A stretch of DNA of 64,000 bases from Acidobacteriota bacterium (lineage in GTDB: Bacteria > Acidobacteriota > Holophagae > Holophagales > Holophagaceae). The stretch spans positions 26,829 through 90,828 of the forward strand of contig JACQZU010000015.1 of the NCBI GenBank assembly GCA_016213735.1. Reading direction: 5' to 3'. A model generated the notes under the pieces. That model saw nothing but the letters and a program-made list of their open reading frames with translations. It was not told the origin of the DNA and ran no database searches. The translations under genes and the position numbers were made by a program. Shown piece by piece: positions 25,633 through 36,517 of the stretch; positions within the stretch are counted from its first letter, which is position 1; the number at the start of each line of letters is the position of its first letter.

Positions 25633-26850
25633 ATGCACGCCCGCTCCTGGTTGACCCTCCTCACCCTGCCTCTGGTGGCCGGGCTCAGCGTTCCGATGGT
25701 CGTGCGGGATTCCCCCCCGGCCAGGTCCGAAGCCCCTCCAACTCCCCAGGACCCCTTGGCGGAATTGGCCGACGTCCAGGATGTCCTGGCCCTGATCCGG
25801 GACAACTACGTGGATGCTCCGGACCTCACGCGGGTCGTGGGTGGTGGCATTCAGGCAGCCCTGGAGCGGGCCCATCCCCTGAACGCCTTCCTCACCCCGG
25901 AGGATCTCCGGCTCCCGGACCCCGGCCCTGCCGAGACCGGCCTCAAGGTCGTGAAACGCGGCATCTACGCGCAGGTCCTGGCCGTGCGCCCCGGAAGCCC
26001 CGCCGCGGAGGCGGGAATCCTCCCAGGGGATGTGATCCGCAGGATCGACGGGCAGAGCCTCGGGGGCATGAGCGCCTGGGCCCTTGAACGCGCCCTTCGC
26101 GGTCAGGAGGGCTCCGAGATCGCACTCACGCGGTTTTCCAGCGCCAGCGGGGATGTCCGGAAATGCACCCTGAAGCGCGCGGTCCTGGCCCCCGGCGCCG
26201 TGACCCTTCTCTCGGACAAGAGCGCCTTCCTCTTGGCTCTTCCCGATCTGGGCATCGGGCGGGGAGAGGAGCTGAAAAAACTGCTCCAGGGCCTGGACCG
26301 GCAGTTCCCCCTGGTCCTGGACCTCCGGAACTGTGTGGGCGGACTGCCCTCCGAAGCGGCCCGGGTGGCCGCTTTCTTCCTGAAATCCGGACCCTTCGCC
26401 ACGCTCCAGGAGGCGGGGAAGCCCGAATCGGTGCTGCCCCTTGTCTCCGATCCCCTGCCGCCCTTCGCGAAGGTGGCCCTCCTGCAGGGCCCAGGCACCA
26501 TCGGTGCGGCCGAACTGTTGGCGGCCGCCGCCAAGAAGCAAGGCCTTCCCACCTTCGGGGAGCGGACCGCGGCCATGGCGCTGGAGCGGAGCCGTTTCCC
26601 GTTGAAACAGGGGGGGGCCATCGAATTGGTGAACCGGCGCTGGGTCGGGGCAGGCGGAGAAAAACTCGACCGCCAGGGCGTGGGACCCCAGCACCCGTTG
26701 AGGAACCTGAAACCCGAGGAGGATCCTTTGCCTCGGATCCTCCAGATCCTCTCCAGGCCCCCCGCCGAGACACCCATCGTGAAAGCCGAGACCCACAAGC
26801 ACGCACGGCGATTGGACCCGCCGGGGAGCACCGCCCTCGGGGCGGCCTGA
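25633..26850 (+). CDS. PDZ-S41 (CtpA-like) protein lacking the catalytic dyad
   Basis: This 405-residue exported protein has an N-terminal hydrophobic segment (residues 5-24), a helical CtpA-type N-domain (DVLALIRDNYVDA), a PDZ domain at about 100-185 (VRPGSPAAEAGILPGDVI) and an S41 fold at 190-360. In active C-terminal processing proteases the nucleophile lies in a T-x-S-A-A/S-E block and the base Lys in G-x-x-T-F-G-K. Here the first reads TIGAAE (Gly291 instead of Ser) and the second GERTAAM (Met315 instead of Lys). It is therefore probably a non-catalytic scaffold. Start ATG 25633 chosen because GGGAG touches the earlier ATG at 25606. It is 3 nt before the deacetylase gene. Confidence 0.85.
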   Translation: MHARSWLTLLTLPLVAGLSVPMVVRDSPPARSEAPPTPQDPLAELADVQDVLALIRDNYVDAPDLTRVVGGGIQAALERAHPLNAFLTPEDLRLPDPGPAETGLKVVKRGIYAQVLAVRPGSPAAEAGILPGDVIRRIDGQSLGGMSAWALERALRGQEGSEIALTRFSSASGDVRKCTLKRAVLAPGAVTLLSDKSAFLLALPDLGIGRGEELKKLLQGLDRQFPLVLDLRNCVGGLPSEAARVAAFFLKSGPFATLQEAGKPESVLPLVSDPLPPFAKVALLQGPGTIGAAELLAAAAKKQGLPTFGERTAAMALERSRFPLKQGGAIELVNRRWVGAGGEKLDRQGVGPQHPLRNLKPEEDPLPRILQILSRPPAETPIVKAETHKHARRLDPPGSTALGAA

Positions 26851-26853
26851 ACC

Positions 26854-27774
26854 ATGGCGGGTGCGCGCAGGGGCCGGGGACCGGGGACCCCCGCCCTCCT
26901 GTTCCTGGCGGCGCTGCTCCTGGCCCTGGGATTCGGGGCGGGTGTCCTGCTCAGCCAGCAGGGTTGCGAACGCCGGCCAGCGCCCGTCCGAACCCGGGAA
27001 CTTCCACCGTCCCCCAGGGCGCCCACCACCCCGGCCTACGAGGAGCCCGCTCCGAGAGATACCCCTCCTCCCCCCGTTCCTGGACCCAGGCTCGGACCTC
27101 CTCGGGAGGGGTCCCGGCTCCCGGGGGTGGCCCTGATCATCGACGACCTCGGTTACGCCCCGCCCGAACTGGTGATCCGCCTCTGCGCCCAGCCCCATCC
27201 CTTCACCGTGGCCGTGCTGCCCTACCTGGAACACACCCGGGAAAGTGCCACCATCGCCCATGACCGGGGAAAAGAGGTGATCCTGCATCTGCCCATGGAG
27301 GGGTCCCCCGGCGCCAACCCAGGCCAGGATGCCCTTCGACTCGAGCAGGGGGAGGCCGAACTCCGGGGACTGGTGCGCAAGGCCCTGGCGGAGGTCCCCT
27401 TCCGTTCCGGCGTGAACAACCACATGGGTTCAAGACTCACCGCGGACCGGATGCGCATGAGGTGGGTGATGGATGAATTGAAATCCCGACGTCTCTTCTT
27501 CGTGGACAGCCGGACCACCAAGGACACCGTGGCCCTGGAGGTGGCGCGGGAAGTCGGGGTCCCCGCCACCCAGCGCCAGGTCTTCCTGGACGACGACAAG
27601 GCCTTCGCGGAGATGGAAAAGCAGTGGGAACGCGCCCTGGCCCTTGCCCGGAGGGACGGGGAGGTGGTGGTGATCGGCCACATCTATCCCGAGACGGTGG
27701 AGGCCCTCGAAAAACTGCTCCCACGGGCCAAGGGGGAATTCCGTTTTGTCCGGGTCGGGGAACTGGCGCGGTGA
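26854..27774 (+). CDS. Divergent polysaccharide deacetylase family protein (YibQ-like)
   Basis: This 306-residue protein has an N-terminal transmembrane anchor (14-34), a Pro-rich linker (42-88) and a divergent polysaccharide deacetylase domain (90-306) with VALIIDDLGY, FTVAVLPYLEHT, EVILHLPMEG, NNHMGSRLTAD, FFVDSRTT and VVVIGHIYPETVEAL. YibQ-type proteins are envelope-located and commonly lie next to murein hydrolase activators or CtpA-like proteases; that gene order is seen here with the S41 protein. The next gene starts inside its stop codon (GTGA), implying coupling. Confidence 0.92.
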   Translation: MAGARRGRGPGTPALLFLAALLLALGFGAGVLLSQQGCERRPAPVRTRELPPSPRAPTTPAYEEPAPRDTPPPPVPGPRLGPPREGSRLPGVALIIDDLGYAPPELVIRLCAQPHPFTVAVLPYLEHTRESATIAHDRGKEVILHLPMEGSPGANPGQDALRLEQGEAELRGLVRKALAEVPFRSGVNNHMGSRLTADRMRMRWVMDELKSRRLFFVDSRTTKDTVALEVAREVGVPATQRQVFLDDDKAFAEMEKQWERALALARRDGEVVVIGHIYPETVEALEKLLPRAKGEFRFVRVGELAR

Positions 27775-28544
27775 GGGCCCTCCTTCTGGCCCTGGCTGCG
27801 CCCCTGCTGGCGGCCTCCCCATGGAATCCAGAGGCCGTGAAGCGTGCCATGGGGGGACGGGAGCACCTGCTCCTGATCCAGTCGGGTTCCACGGTCCACC
27901 GGATGGGGAGCCTGGACCCCCGTAGGCCCCTTCTGCCCTGTTCCACCTACAAGCTTCCCCACGCCCTGATCGCCCTGGAGCGCGGGATCCTTCCCCCCGG
28001 GGCCGACCACCGCACCTGTCAGCCCAGGGAATGCCATTCCTCCCACGGGAAACTGGGCCTCGAGGCAGCCATCGGACAGTCCTGCGTGAGCTTCTTCCGA
28101 CAACTCGCCCGGGAACTGGGGCCGGCGTCGGAACTGGAGGGAATGCGCCGCCTGGGCTATCCCTTCACCGGCCGTCCCGTGCCTTCGGACGCCTTCTGGC
28201 TGGCCGGCGGGGAGCTCCGGATCACGCCTCAGGGCCAGTTGGACTGGATCCGGCGCTTCTACTCCGAAGCCCTTCCAGTGGACCCCGCCCACTTGGACCG
28301 GGTGAGGAAGGCGACCCTCCGCGCGGAAGAACCCGGGTTCGTGCTGTGGGGGAAGACGGGGTCCACGGGACCGAAGCTCTCCGGGACTCCGTACGGTTGG
28401 TTTGTGGGAAAGGTCGCCTGGCGGGACGGCCGAACGGAATTCGTGGTGCTGCTCGTGCAGGGAAGGGGAAACGCGCTCCTTGGTCCGGAGGCCCAGCAGC
28501 GCCTCCTGGATCTTCTCAGGTCTGCGCCGGGCAACGCCGGCTGA
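27771..28544 (+). CDS. Class D beta-lactamase-like serine hydrolase
   Basis: This 257-residue exported protein has a short signal sequence (ALLLALAAPLLAA) and all three active-site motifs in OXA-like context: STYK at 58-61 within PCSTYKLPHALIALERG, SCV at 104-106 within QSCVSFFRQLARELG, and KTG at 195-197 within LWGKTGSTG. FWLAGGELRITPQGQLDWI matches the OXA FWLEG..LRIS block. It should be a penicillin-recognising enzyme: a chromosomal class D beta-lactamase or a relative acting on peptidoglycan. The GTG start overlaps the deacetylase stop (GTGA). The 3' end overlaps the converging DUF4442 gene by 29 nt. Confidence 0.86.
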   Translation: MRALLLALAAPLLAASPWNPEAVKRAMGGREHLLLIQSGSTVHRMGSLDPRRPLLPCSTYKLPHALIALERGILPPGADHRTCQPRECHSSHGKLGLEAAIGQSCVSFFRQLARELGPASELEGMRRLGYPFTGRPVPSDAFWLAGGELRITPQGQLDWIRRFYSEALPVDPAHLDRVRKATLRAEEPGFVLWGKTGSTGPKLSGTPYGWFVGKVAWRDGRTEFVVLLVQGRGNALLGPEAQQRLLDLLRSAPGNAG

Positions 28545-28983
28545 TGTGGACGGTCTTTTCCACCTCCGCGTGGACCGTGCCCTCCGCGTCGGACAGGAGA
28601 ACCCGGTAATTCCGGTCCACCTTTGGCTCGGTGAGAAGGGCCTCCTGAACCGCAGCCAGTTCCCCATCGTCCAGGGTGAAGGTGGCGTGGAGGACCCCCC
28701 TCCCGGGTTTCCGGAAGCGGATCGTGGCGGCCTTGTCCCAGACCGTGTACTCGGGCCCCAGGCGGTGGATCAGCATGAGCATGAAGAAGGGATCCACGGC
28801 CCCGTACAGGCTGCCGCCGAAGATGGAACCCACGTAATTCCGGGTCCGCCAATTCAGGGGAAGGCGGACCCGGATCTCGCTCCAGTCCGCGGCGATGTGG
28901 GTCACCCGGCCGCCGGTCCCCCGGTAGCAGGGCCAAAGGTTCATCAGCCAGCGGAAGGCCCGGGGGCCGAGGCGTCCCTTCAT
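28516..28983 (-). CDS. DUF4442 hotdog-fold thioesterase-like protein
   Basis: This 155-residue protein resembles DUF4442 hotdog proteins: an N-terminal LMNLWPCYRGTGGRV region, RLPLNWRTRNYVGSIFGGSLY and FFMLMLIHRLG. Such proteins are related to acyl-CoA thioesterases, but no catalytic residue can be assigned here. It lies 13 nt downstream of glpX on the same strand and overlaps the 3' end of the beta-lactamase-like gene by 29 nt. Confidence 0.85.
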   Translation of the reverse strand: MKGRLGPRAFRWLMNLWPCYRGTGGRVTHIAADWSEIRVRLPLNWRTRNYVGSIFGGSLYGAVDPFFMLMLIHRLGPEYTVWDKAATIRFRKPGRGVLHATFTLDDGELAAVQEALLTEPKVDRNYRVLLSDAEGTVHAEVEKTVHISRRCPAQT

Positions 28984-28996
28984 GGTGCGGGCGGGG

Positions 28997-29971
28997 TCAG
29001 AAGCGCACCGTCACCTGCTCGCCGGCGGTGACGAGCACCGTATCGACGAAGCGGATCATCCTGCTGGCGTGGGTGAGAAGGAGCGTGCTGGTCCGGATGC
29101 CGTGGCCGAACATGCGCACACCCTCCAGGAGGTTCCCCTTGGTGACCCCGCAGGCGGCGAAGACGATGTGGTTCCCCGGAGCCAGGTCCTCGGTGAAGTA
29201 GATGCGGCCGAAGTCCACCCCCATGGCCTCGGCCTTTTCCCGGGTGGCGGTGTTGGTGTCGACCTTCAGACGCCCCTGGATCTCCCCGTTGAGGCACTTG
29301 AGGGCCGCGGCGCTCAGGACCCCCTCCGGGGCCCCCCCAGTGCCCATCACGGCGTGGACATTGGTTCCGCTCACCGCAGCCGCGATGGCCGCGCTCAGGT
29401 CTCCGTCCCCGATCAGCTGGATGCGGGCTCCGGCCTTCCGGATGTCGCCGATCAGGGTCTCGTGCCGGGGGCGGTCCAGGACCACCACGGTGATCTCGCT
29501 GACCCGGCGGTCCAGCGCCCTGGCGATGGCCTGGAGGTTCTCACCCACGGGGGCATCCAGGCTGACCTTCCCCTTCGCCGCAGGGCCCACCACCAACTTC
29601 TCCATGTAGAGGTCCGGGGCGTAAAGCAGCCCACCTCGCTCCGAGGCGGCCATCACCGCGATGGCATTGGGGGCTCCGGTGGCGCAGAGGTTGGTGCCCT
29701 CAAGGGGGTCCACCGCGATGTCCACTTGAAGATGCCCGGGCCCCATGCCCACCTTCTCACCGATGTAGAGCATGGGGGCTTCGTCGCGCTCACCTTCCCC
29801 GATGACGATGGTCCCATCCATCGGGACGCTCTCCATGGCCCGGCGCATGGCTTCCACCGCGAGGAAATCGCTGTGCTTCCGGTCCCCGTGGCCGATGCTG
29901 GTGGAGCAAGCGATGGCCGCCGTCTCCACCACACGCAGGAAATCCTCGGACAAGGTCTGCTCGATGTTCAT
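28997..29971 (-). CDS. glpX: Fructose-1,6-bisphosphatase, class II
   Basis: GlpX hydrolyses fructose-1,6-bisphosphate in gluconeogenesis. The 324-residue protein is of normal length with metal-site motifs [11 protein letters not shown] and [11 protein letters not shown], followed by [10 protein letters not shown] and [20 protein letters not shown]. The start [11 protein letters not shown] is at 29971. The DUF4442 gene follows 13 nt later. Confidence 0.96.
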   Translation of the reverse strand: MNIEQTLSEDFLRVVETAAIACSTSIGHGDRKHSDFLAVEAMRRAMESVPMDGTIVIGEGERDEAPMLYIGEKVGMGPGHLQVDIAVDPLEGTNLCATGAPNAIAVMAASERGGLLYAPDLYMEKLVVGPAAKGKVSLDAPVGENLQAIARALDRRVSEITVVVLDRPRHETLIGDIRKAGARIQLIGDGDLSAAIAAAVSGTNVHAVMGTGGAPEGVLSAAALKCLNGEIQGRLKVDTNTATREKAEAMGVDFGRIYFTEDLAPGNHIVFAACGVTKGNLLEGVRMFGHGIRTSTLLLTHASRMIRFVDTVLVTAGEQVTVRF

Positions 29972-30189
29972 CGCGGCTCCACGGAGACCCTGAGATTCTA
30001 GTCCTCGCCCCCCCCCGACTCCAGCGGCCTCTGTCCCGGGGATTCCACGGGGGAAGATCGGAGGAATGGAGGCTTCGGGGGGTCGGAGGACCCGGGCATG
30101 GCCGGGAGACGGAGGGGGTGCGGGTGGGCCGCCGGGGTGCCAGGTCGGGGGGCTGAGGGGCTGGAGGCGCCCCTCTCCCTTTCCGAGGA

Positions 30190-30522
30190 TTAGGCCGAGG
30201 CGCGCTGGCGGACGCTTCCCCGGATCCAGTCGAGGAAGGGCTCGCTGCCCTGGCTCACGGGGAACATGAGGATCTCCGGGATTTCGTAGGTGTGCAGGTC
30301 CGTGATGATCTCCGAGACCTTCGGGAACATTTCCGAGGTGGTCTTGATCATCAGCATGACTTCCTCGTCGAGCTGCGTTTCCCCCTTGAAGAAGTAGTAG
30401 CTCTTGATCGAGGGAAGGATGTTCACGCAGGCGGCGAAGCCCTGATCCACGAGGGAGGCCGCGATGGTGAGGGCCGTCTCCTCGCTTCCACAGGTGGTGA
30501 CGATGAGGCAGGTATCAGTCAT
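30190..30522 (-). CDS. cutA: Divalent cation tolerance protein CutA
   Basis: CutA is a small trimeric signalling-type protein named for copper tolerance in E. coli. The 110-residue protein has [47 protein letters not shown] and [13 protein letters not shown], all diagnostic. The 218-nt gap to glpX start is G-rich and shows no ORF or obvious structure. Confidence 0.95.
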   Translation of the reverse strand: MTDTCLIVTTCGSEETALTIAASLVDQGFAACVNILPSIKSYYFFKGETQLDEEVMLMIKTTSEMFPKVSEIITDLHTYEIPEILMFPVSQGSEPFLDWIRGSVRQRASA

Positions 30523-30607
30523 GAGGCACCGCGGCCCGGGGGCATTCCCGGGACGGGACAGTTTGGCACGGATTGACCCCGGGTCCGAAGGCCTCGACAG
30601 AATGGCG

Positions 30608-31399
30608 TCATGAGGCTTCCGGAAGCATCCGGGCCATCATCACCGCCCCGGCGGCGGCGACGTTGAGGGAGCCGATCCGGGGGGAAACCGGAATCCTGAC
30701 CCGCCGGTCGCTCACCCGGAGGCAGGGTTCCGGGAGTCCGGCCCCTTCCGGCCCCAGCATGAGGGCGCTGCGCGGGGAGGGCCGCCAGGCCCGGAAGTCC
30801 TCGGTGCCCGCCGGATCCGCCGCCACCACCTCTCCCCCTCGTTTGCGCCACCGGCCGAGGAGGTCCACAGGATCCTCGCTGCGGTGGCAGGGGACGAGAA
30901 AGGCGCCTCCCATGGACACGCGAACCGTCCGGCGGTGGAAGAGAGGGGGGCCCTTGCCGAGCAACACCGCCTCCAGTCCCAGGGCGCCCGCCGATCGAAG
31001 CAGAAGCCCGAGATTCTCGAGGTCGTCCACGTGGGGCAGCACGAGCAGGCGGGAGGCCTGCAGGATCTTCTGTTCGGGGCAGGGAGGTGGCTGGAACGCG
31101 CAGGCCAGGAGCCCCCGGTGGAAGGGGTAGCCCACGATCTCCCGGACCTCTTCTTCCGGGCGTATCAGGAGGGGGATGCCGGCTGCCAGCCGAGGCCGGA
31201 GGCGCTCCCCGTGGGAGGGGGTGGCCAGGATCGAATGGATCTCCAGGCGCCCCTCCAGTGCCTCGGACAGGGCCCGCTCGACGAGAATGGCCCCTTCGCA
31301 GATGAAGGCCGGCCTGTCCTCGACGATCAGGTCCCCGCCGGAGCTTCGAAGCCCGGAGAAGGGCGAAAGGAAAGTCCCGGGGTCCACAGGTTGGTCCAT
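30608..31399 (-). CDS. SpoU/TrmH-family RNA 2'-O-methyltransferase
   Basis: This 263-residue SPOUT enzyme has an N-terminal substrate-binding domain (1-100) and the trefoil-knot catalytic domain with its three motifs: LPHVDDLENLGLLLRSA (motif 1), LMLGPEGAGLPEP (motif 2) and RIPVSPRIGSLNVAAAGAV (motif 3). It should methylate ribose in rRNA or tRNA using SAM; the target cannot be told by eye. Start 31399 is chosen; ATG 31408 is equally possible, and the longer frame upstream runs into the aroG promoter region. Confidence 0.88.
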   Translation of the reverse strand: MDQPVDPGTFLSPFSGLRSSGGDLIVEDRPAFICEGAILVERALSEALEGRLEIHSILATPSHGERLRPRLAAGIPLLIRPEEEVREIVGYPFHRGLLACAFQPPPCPEQKILQASRLLVLPHVDDLENLGLLLRSAGALGLEAVLLGKGPPLFHRRTVRVSMGGAFLVPCHRSEDPVDLLGRWRKRGGEVVAADPAGTEDFRAWRPSPRSALMLGPEGAGLPEPCLRVSDRRVRIPVSPRIGSLNVAAAGAVMMARMLPEAS

Positions 31400-31565
31400 C
31401 CCCTCCATCCTTCCACGAGTCGGGGCCCCCCGCGCTTCGGCGGATCCACCCACGGCTCGGATCGGGGAGAATGGCCTTGTGGCCGCCCCCCGGTCCGGAT
31501 CCCCGGCAAGTCGGAGGGAATCGGGCACGGCCCCCACTCCATGAGACGGGACAACGGAGCTCCCC

Positions 31566-32636
31566 ATGACCCACCAGGCACTGGAGAACCTCAACATCCA
31601 AGCCTTCCAGGCCATGCCCTCGCCCGAGGAAATCCACGGTGCACTGCCCGTCGGTGACCCGGAAGCGGAGGTCGTGGCCGGTGGCCGTGCCGCTCTCCAG
31701 CGAATCCTGGCCAGGGAGGATCCCCGGATTTTCGTGGTCGTCGGCCCCTGTTCGATCCACGATCCCGTGGCGGGGCTCGACTATGCCCGCCGGTTGAAGC
31801 GGCTGGCGGAGGAGGTGGCCGACACCTTCCTCCTGGTCATGCGGGTGTATTTCGAGAAGCCGCGGACGGCCCTGGGTTGGAAGGGGCTGATCAATGATCC
31901 CCGGATGGATGGATCCTTCCATGTCGAGGAGGGGGTTCGGACGGCCAGGCGTTTCCTGCTGGAAGTCGCTGCCCTGGGCCTTCCCGCGGGAACGGAAGCC
32001 CTGGATCCCATCACCCCTCAGTACCTTGGAGACCTCATCGCCTGGACGGCCATCGGGGCGCGCACGGCGGAATCCCCCACCCACCGGGAGATGTCCAGCG
32101 GGCTTTCCACGCCCGTGGGGTTCAAGAACGGCACCGACGGGGACCTGGCGGTGGCCACCAACGGGATCCTACTGGCCTCCACTCCGCACAGCTTCCTGGG
32201 CATCAACGCCCAGGGCCTCGCGGCCATCGTCCACACCCGCGGGAATCCCCACGGGCATCTGGTCCTCCGCGGGGGCTCGGGCCGACCCAACTACGACAGC
32301 GTCAGCATCCGGCTCGCTGAACAGGCTTTGGAGCAGGCGGGGTTGCCGAAGAACATCGTGGTGGACTGCTCCCACGCCAACAGCCTCAAGAATCCCAGGC
32401 TCCAACCGCTGGTCATGCAGGACTGCGTTCACCAGGTGTTAAGGGGGAACCGATCCATCGTGGGTCTCATGGTGGAGAGTTTCATCGAGGAGGGCCAGCA
32501 GCCCATCCCCGAGGATCACGCCTGCCTCCGCTACGGGTGCTCGGTCACCGACGCCTGCCTGGGGTGGGAGGACACCGAGCGGATGCTCAGGGAGGCCCGG
32601 GAGGCGCTCCGGGGCCGTCTGGAGATTCGGCGCTAG
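31566..32636 (+). CDS. aroG: 3-deoxy-7-phosphoheptulonate synthase (type I, AroFGH class)
   Basis: DAHP synthase commits carbon to aromatic amino acids. The 356-residue protein has the AroF/G/H layout without an added ACT or chorismate mutase domain: VVVGPCSIHDP, MRVYFEKPRTALGWKG, LINDPRMDGS, STPVGFKNGTDG, LRGGSGRPNYD, VVDCSHANS and a C-terminal RYGCSVTDACLGWEDTE. The feedback-inhibition class (Phe, Tyr or Trp) is not assignable by eye, so the symbol denotes the class. It is divergent from the methyltransferase gene. Confidence 0.94.
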   Translation: MTHQALENLNIQAFQAMPSPEEIHGALPVGDPEAEVVAGGRAALQRILAREDPRIFVVVGPCSIHDPVAGLDYARRLKRLAEEVADTFLLVMRVYFEKPRTALGWKGLINDPRMDGSFHVEEGVRTARRFLLEVAALGLPAGTEALDPITPQYLGDLIAWTAIGARTAESPTHREMSSGLSTPVGFKNGTDGDLAVATNGILLASTPHSFLGINAQGLAAIVHTRGNPHGHLVLRGGSGRPNYDSVSIRLAEQALEQAGLPKNIVVDCSHANSLKNPRLQPLVMQDCVHQVLRGNRSIVGLMVESFIEEGQQPIPEDHACLRYGCSVTDACLGWEDTERMLREAREALRGRLEIRR

Positions 32637-32804
32637 GGTGCGGGATGGCAGCGGGATTCCTCGGCGTGGAACTGCCTGGAGGCGATGCGTGTTTCGCCGG
32701 GCCTCAGCCGTGAGGGTTTTGGCCTCGCACGGCGCCGACCGAACCTGCGGCCGACCCGGCCGCCCACCACTCTCGGAGGTTTGATTCCCCAGGTTCAACC
32801 ACAC

Positions 32805-32837
32805 GCAGGCGAGGTGGCCTGCGACCACCCTGCCTGC
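32805..32837 (-). terminator. Hairpin downstream of tRNA-Pro
   Basis: A 13-position stem (32805-32817 with 32825-32837, one mismatch and one G-U wobble) and a 7-nt loop begin 4 nt beyond the encoded CCA of tRNA-Pro. No U-tract follows. It occupies the position of a terminator or 3'-processing stem, parallel to the hairpin after tRNA-Gly. Confidence 0.45.
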
Positions 32838-32841
32838 CTGT

Positions 32842-32920
<79 letters not shown>

Positions 32921-32938
32921 GAAGGTTTCATCGTACTC

Positions 32939-33412
32939 TCAGGCCGGGGGTGGCGCCAAGCCCTGTTTGACCTTGGACTTGTAGCGGCGGAGCACCTCAC
33001 CGAGGAGGTCCCCAGCGGGAACCGGGTCGGGAGGGACCGGCGGGGGGTCGCAAGGTTCCACCCGGATGGAGTTCAAGGTGATTCCGAAAAGGGTATGGAC
33101 GCGGCGGCGCAAGGTGGGCCAGGTGGCTTCGGCGCTGCGCCGCAATTCGGATAGGAGGGTGGGATCCCAGCATCCCAACACCAGAGCGCCGTGCCGGGCT
33201 GCGAGGAGCCGGCTCCTGGAAGCGAGGGCAGGGCCCACAAGGCGAGGCCAGGCGGAGAGGAGGCGAAGCTCCTCCTCTCGGATCCGACCCGACTCGAAAT
33301 GGTCCGGAGCCAGCGGGCGCAGCGCCAGAACCGCCCCGGAGGCCGATCGGCGGGAAGCTCCCTCCAGGGCGGAGGTGGGGACTGCGTCCGGCGTCGGAAA
33401 TGTGGGGAACAT
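32939..33412 (-). CDS. DUF721 (DciA-like) protein
   Basis: This 157-residue protein contains a DUF721/DciA-like domain in its middle (about 48-120): LLSAWPRLVGPALASRSR, GALVLGCWDPTLLSELRR and a helix ending FGITLNSIRVEP. DciA proteins load or activate the replicative helicase in bacteria lacking DnaC/DnaI. The first 40 and last 35 residues are low-complexity (Pro-rich tail). It is divergent from tex; tRNA-Pro follows 20 nt after its stop. Confidence 0.78.
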   Translation of the reverse strand: MFPTFPTPDAVPTSALEGASRRSASGAVLALRPLAPDHFESGRIREEELRLLSAWPRLVGPALASRSRLLAARHGALVLGCWDPTLLSELRRSAEATWPTLRRRVHTLFGITLNSIRVEPCDPPPVPPDPVPAGDLLGEVLRRYKSKVKQGLAPPPA

Positions 33413-33534
33413 CGCCGCCCATCATAGTCCCCTTTCCCGCAGGAGAGGGAAGGGGATTCGAGGCCCGGTGGTTCGCGTCCATTGAGGATGTCAGGCTATG
33501 ATTCCTGTTCCCCCCCTTGGGGACGGAGGAATCC

Positions 33535-35885
<2,351 letters not shown>

Positions 35886-35889
<4 letters not shown>

Positions 35890-36509
35890 GGGTCCGCCTG
35901 TTTCTGGCGGCGCCCACCCTCCTTTTCCTGTTGGGCTGCCAGCCCCAGGTCGGGCCGGCCGAACCCTTCGCGGCCTGGGAAGAGGGGATGGTCCTGATCT
36001 ACGAAGACCCTTCCCTCGAGGGGGCTGCACGCTTCAACAGCCGCGTCTTCAAACAGGTGGTGCGCTTTTCCCGGGAGGACGGAGGTGGTCGGGTGGTCTC
36101 GACCTATTCAACCTTCCAGGGGGTCCAGCCCGCCCGCCTGTTGATCAGGAAGGGCGGTGTCTTCTTCCTGGACGGCCAGGACCGGGAGATCCAGATGCTG
36201 CCCGAAGGATTTCCCGACCGGGTCGCAGCCTGGGAAGGCACGGGGTACCGCTTCAGGATCATCGGACGGTCGGTGTGGGTGCACCCCGAAGTTCGCCTCC
36301 TGAGCACCCAGTCCCGGGAAGGAATTTGGGTGGAGGGGGAGCCCTTGAGGAATCAGGGGCGCGCGGTGCGGATCTTCTACCTCCCTGGAATCGGTGAGGC
36401 CGAGCGCCTCGAGAGGCAGGAGGTGGGAGGCTCCTGGGCCCCCGTGAACCAGCTCGTCTCCCAGGGGTTCCAGGAAGTTCCCCGCTCCGCCCCCGGCGCC
36501 GTCCGCTAG
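35886..36509 (+). CDS. Lipoprotein of unknown function
   Basis: This 207-residue protein has a signal peptide and lipobox (LFLLGC, Cys18), so it should be lipid-anchored in the envelope. The mature part is strand-rich with many Arg, Trp and Val residues (VVRFSREDGGGRVVSTYSTF; GRSVWVHPEVRLL). I do not recognise a family. The GTG start overlaps the tex stop, and lepB follows 8 nt later with a strong AGGAGG, so tex, the lipoprotein and lepB form one unit. Confidence 0.8.
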
Positions 36510-36517
36510 GAGGATCC

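Noticed and set aside
29972..30189. Possible small gene between glpX and cutA
   Set aside because: G-rich, no frame with a convincing start, no homology recognisable by eye.
32770..32800. tRNA T-arm-like fragment near tRNA-Pro
   Set aside because: GGAGGTTTGATTCC resembles a T-arm, but no acceptor, D-arm or anticodon arm accompanies it.
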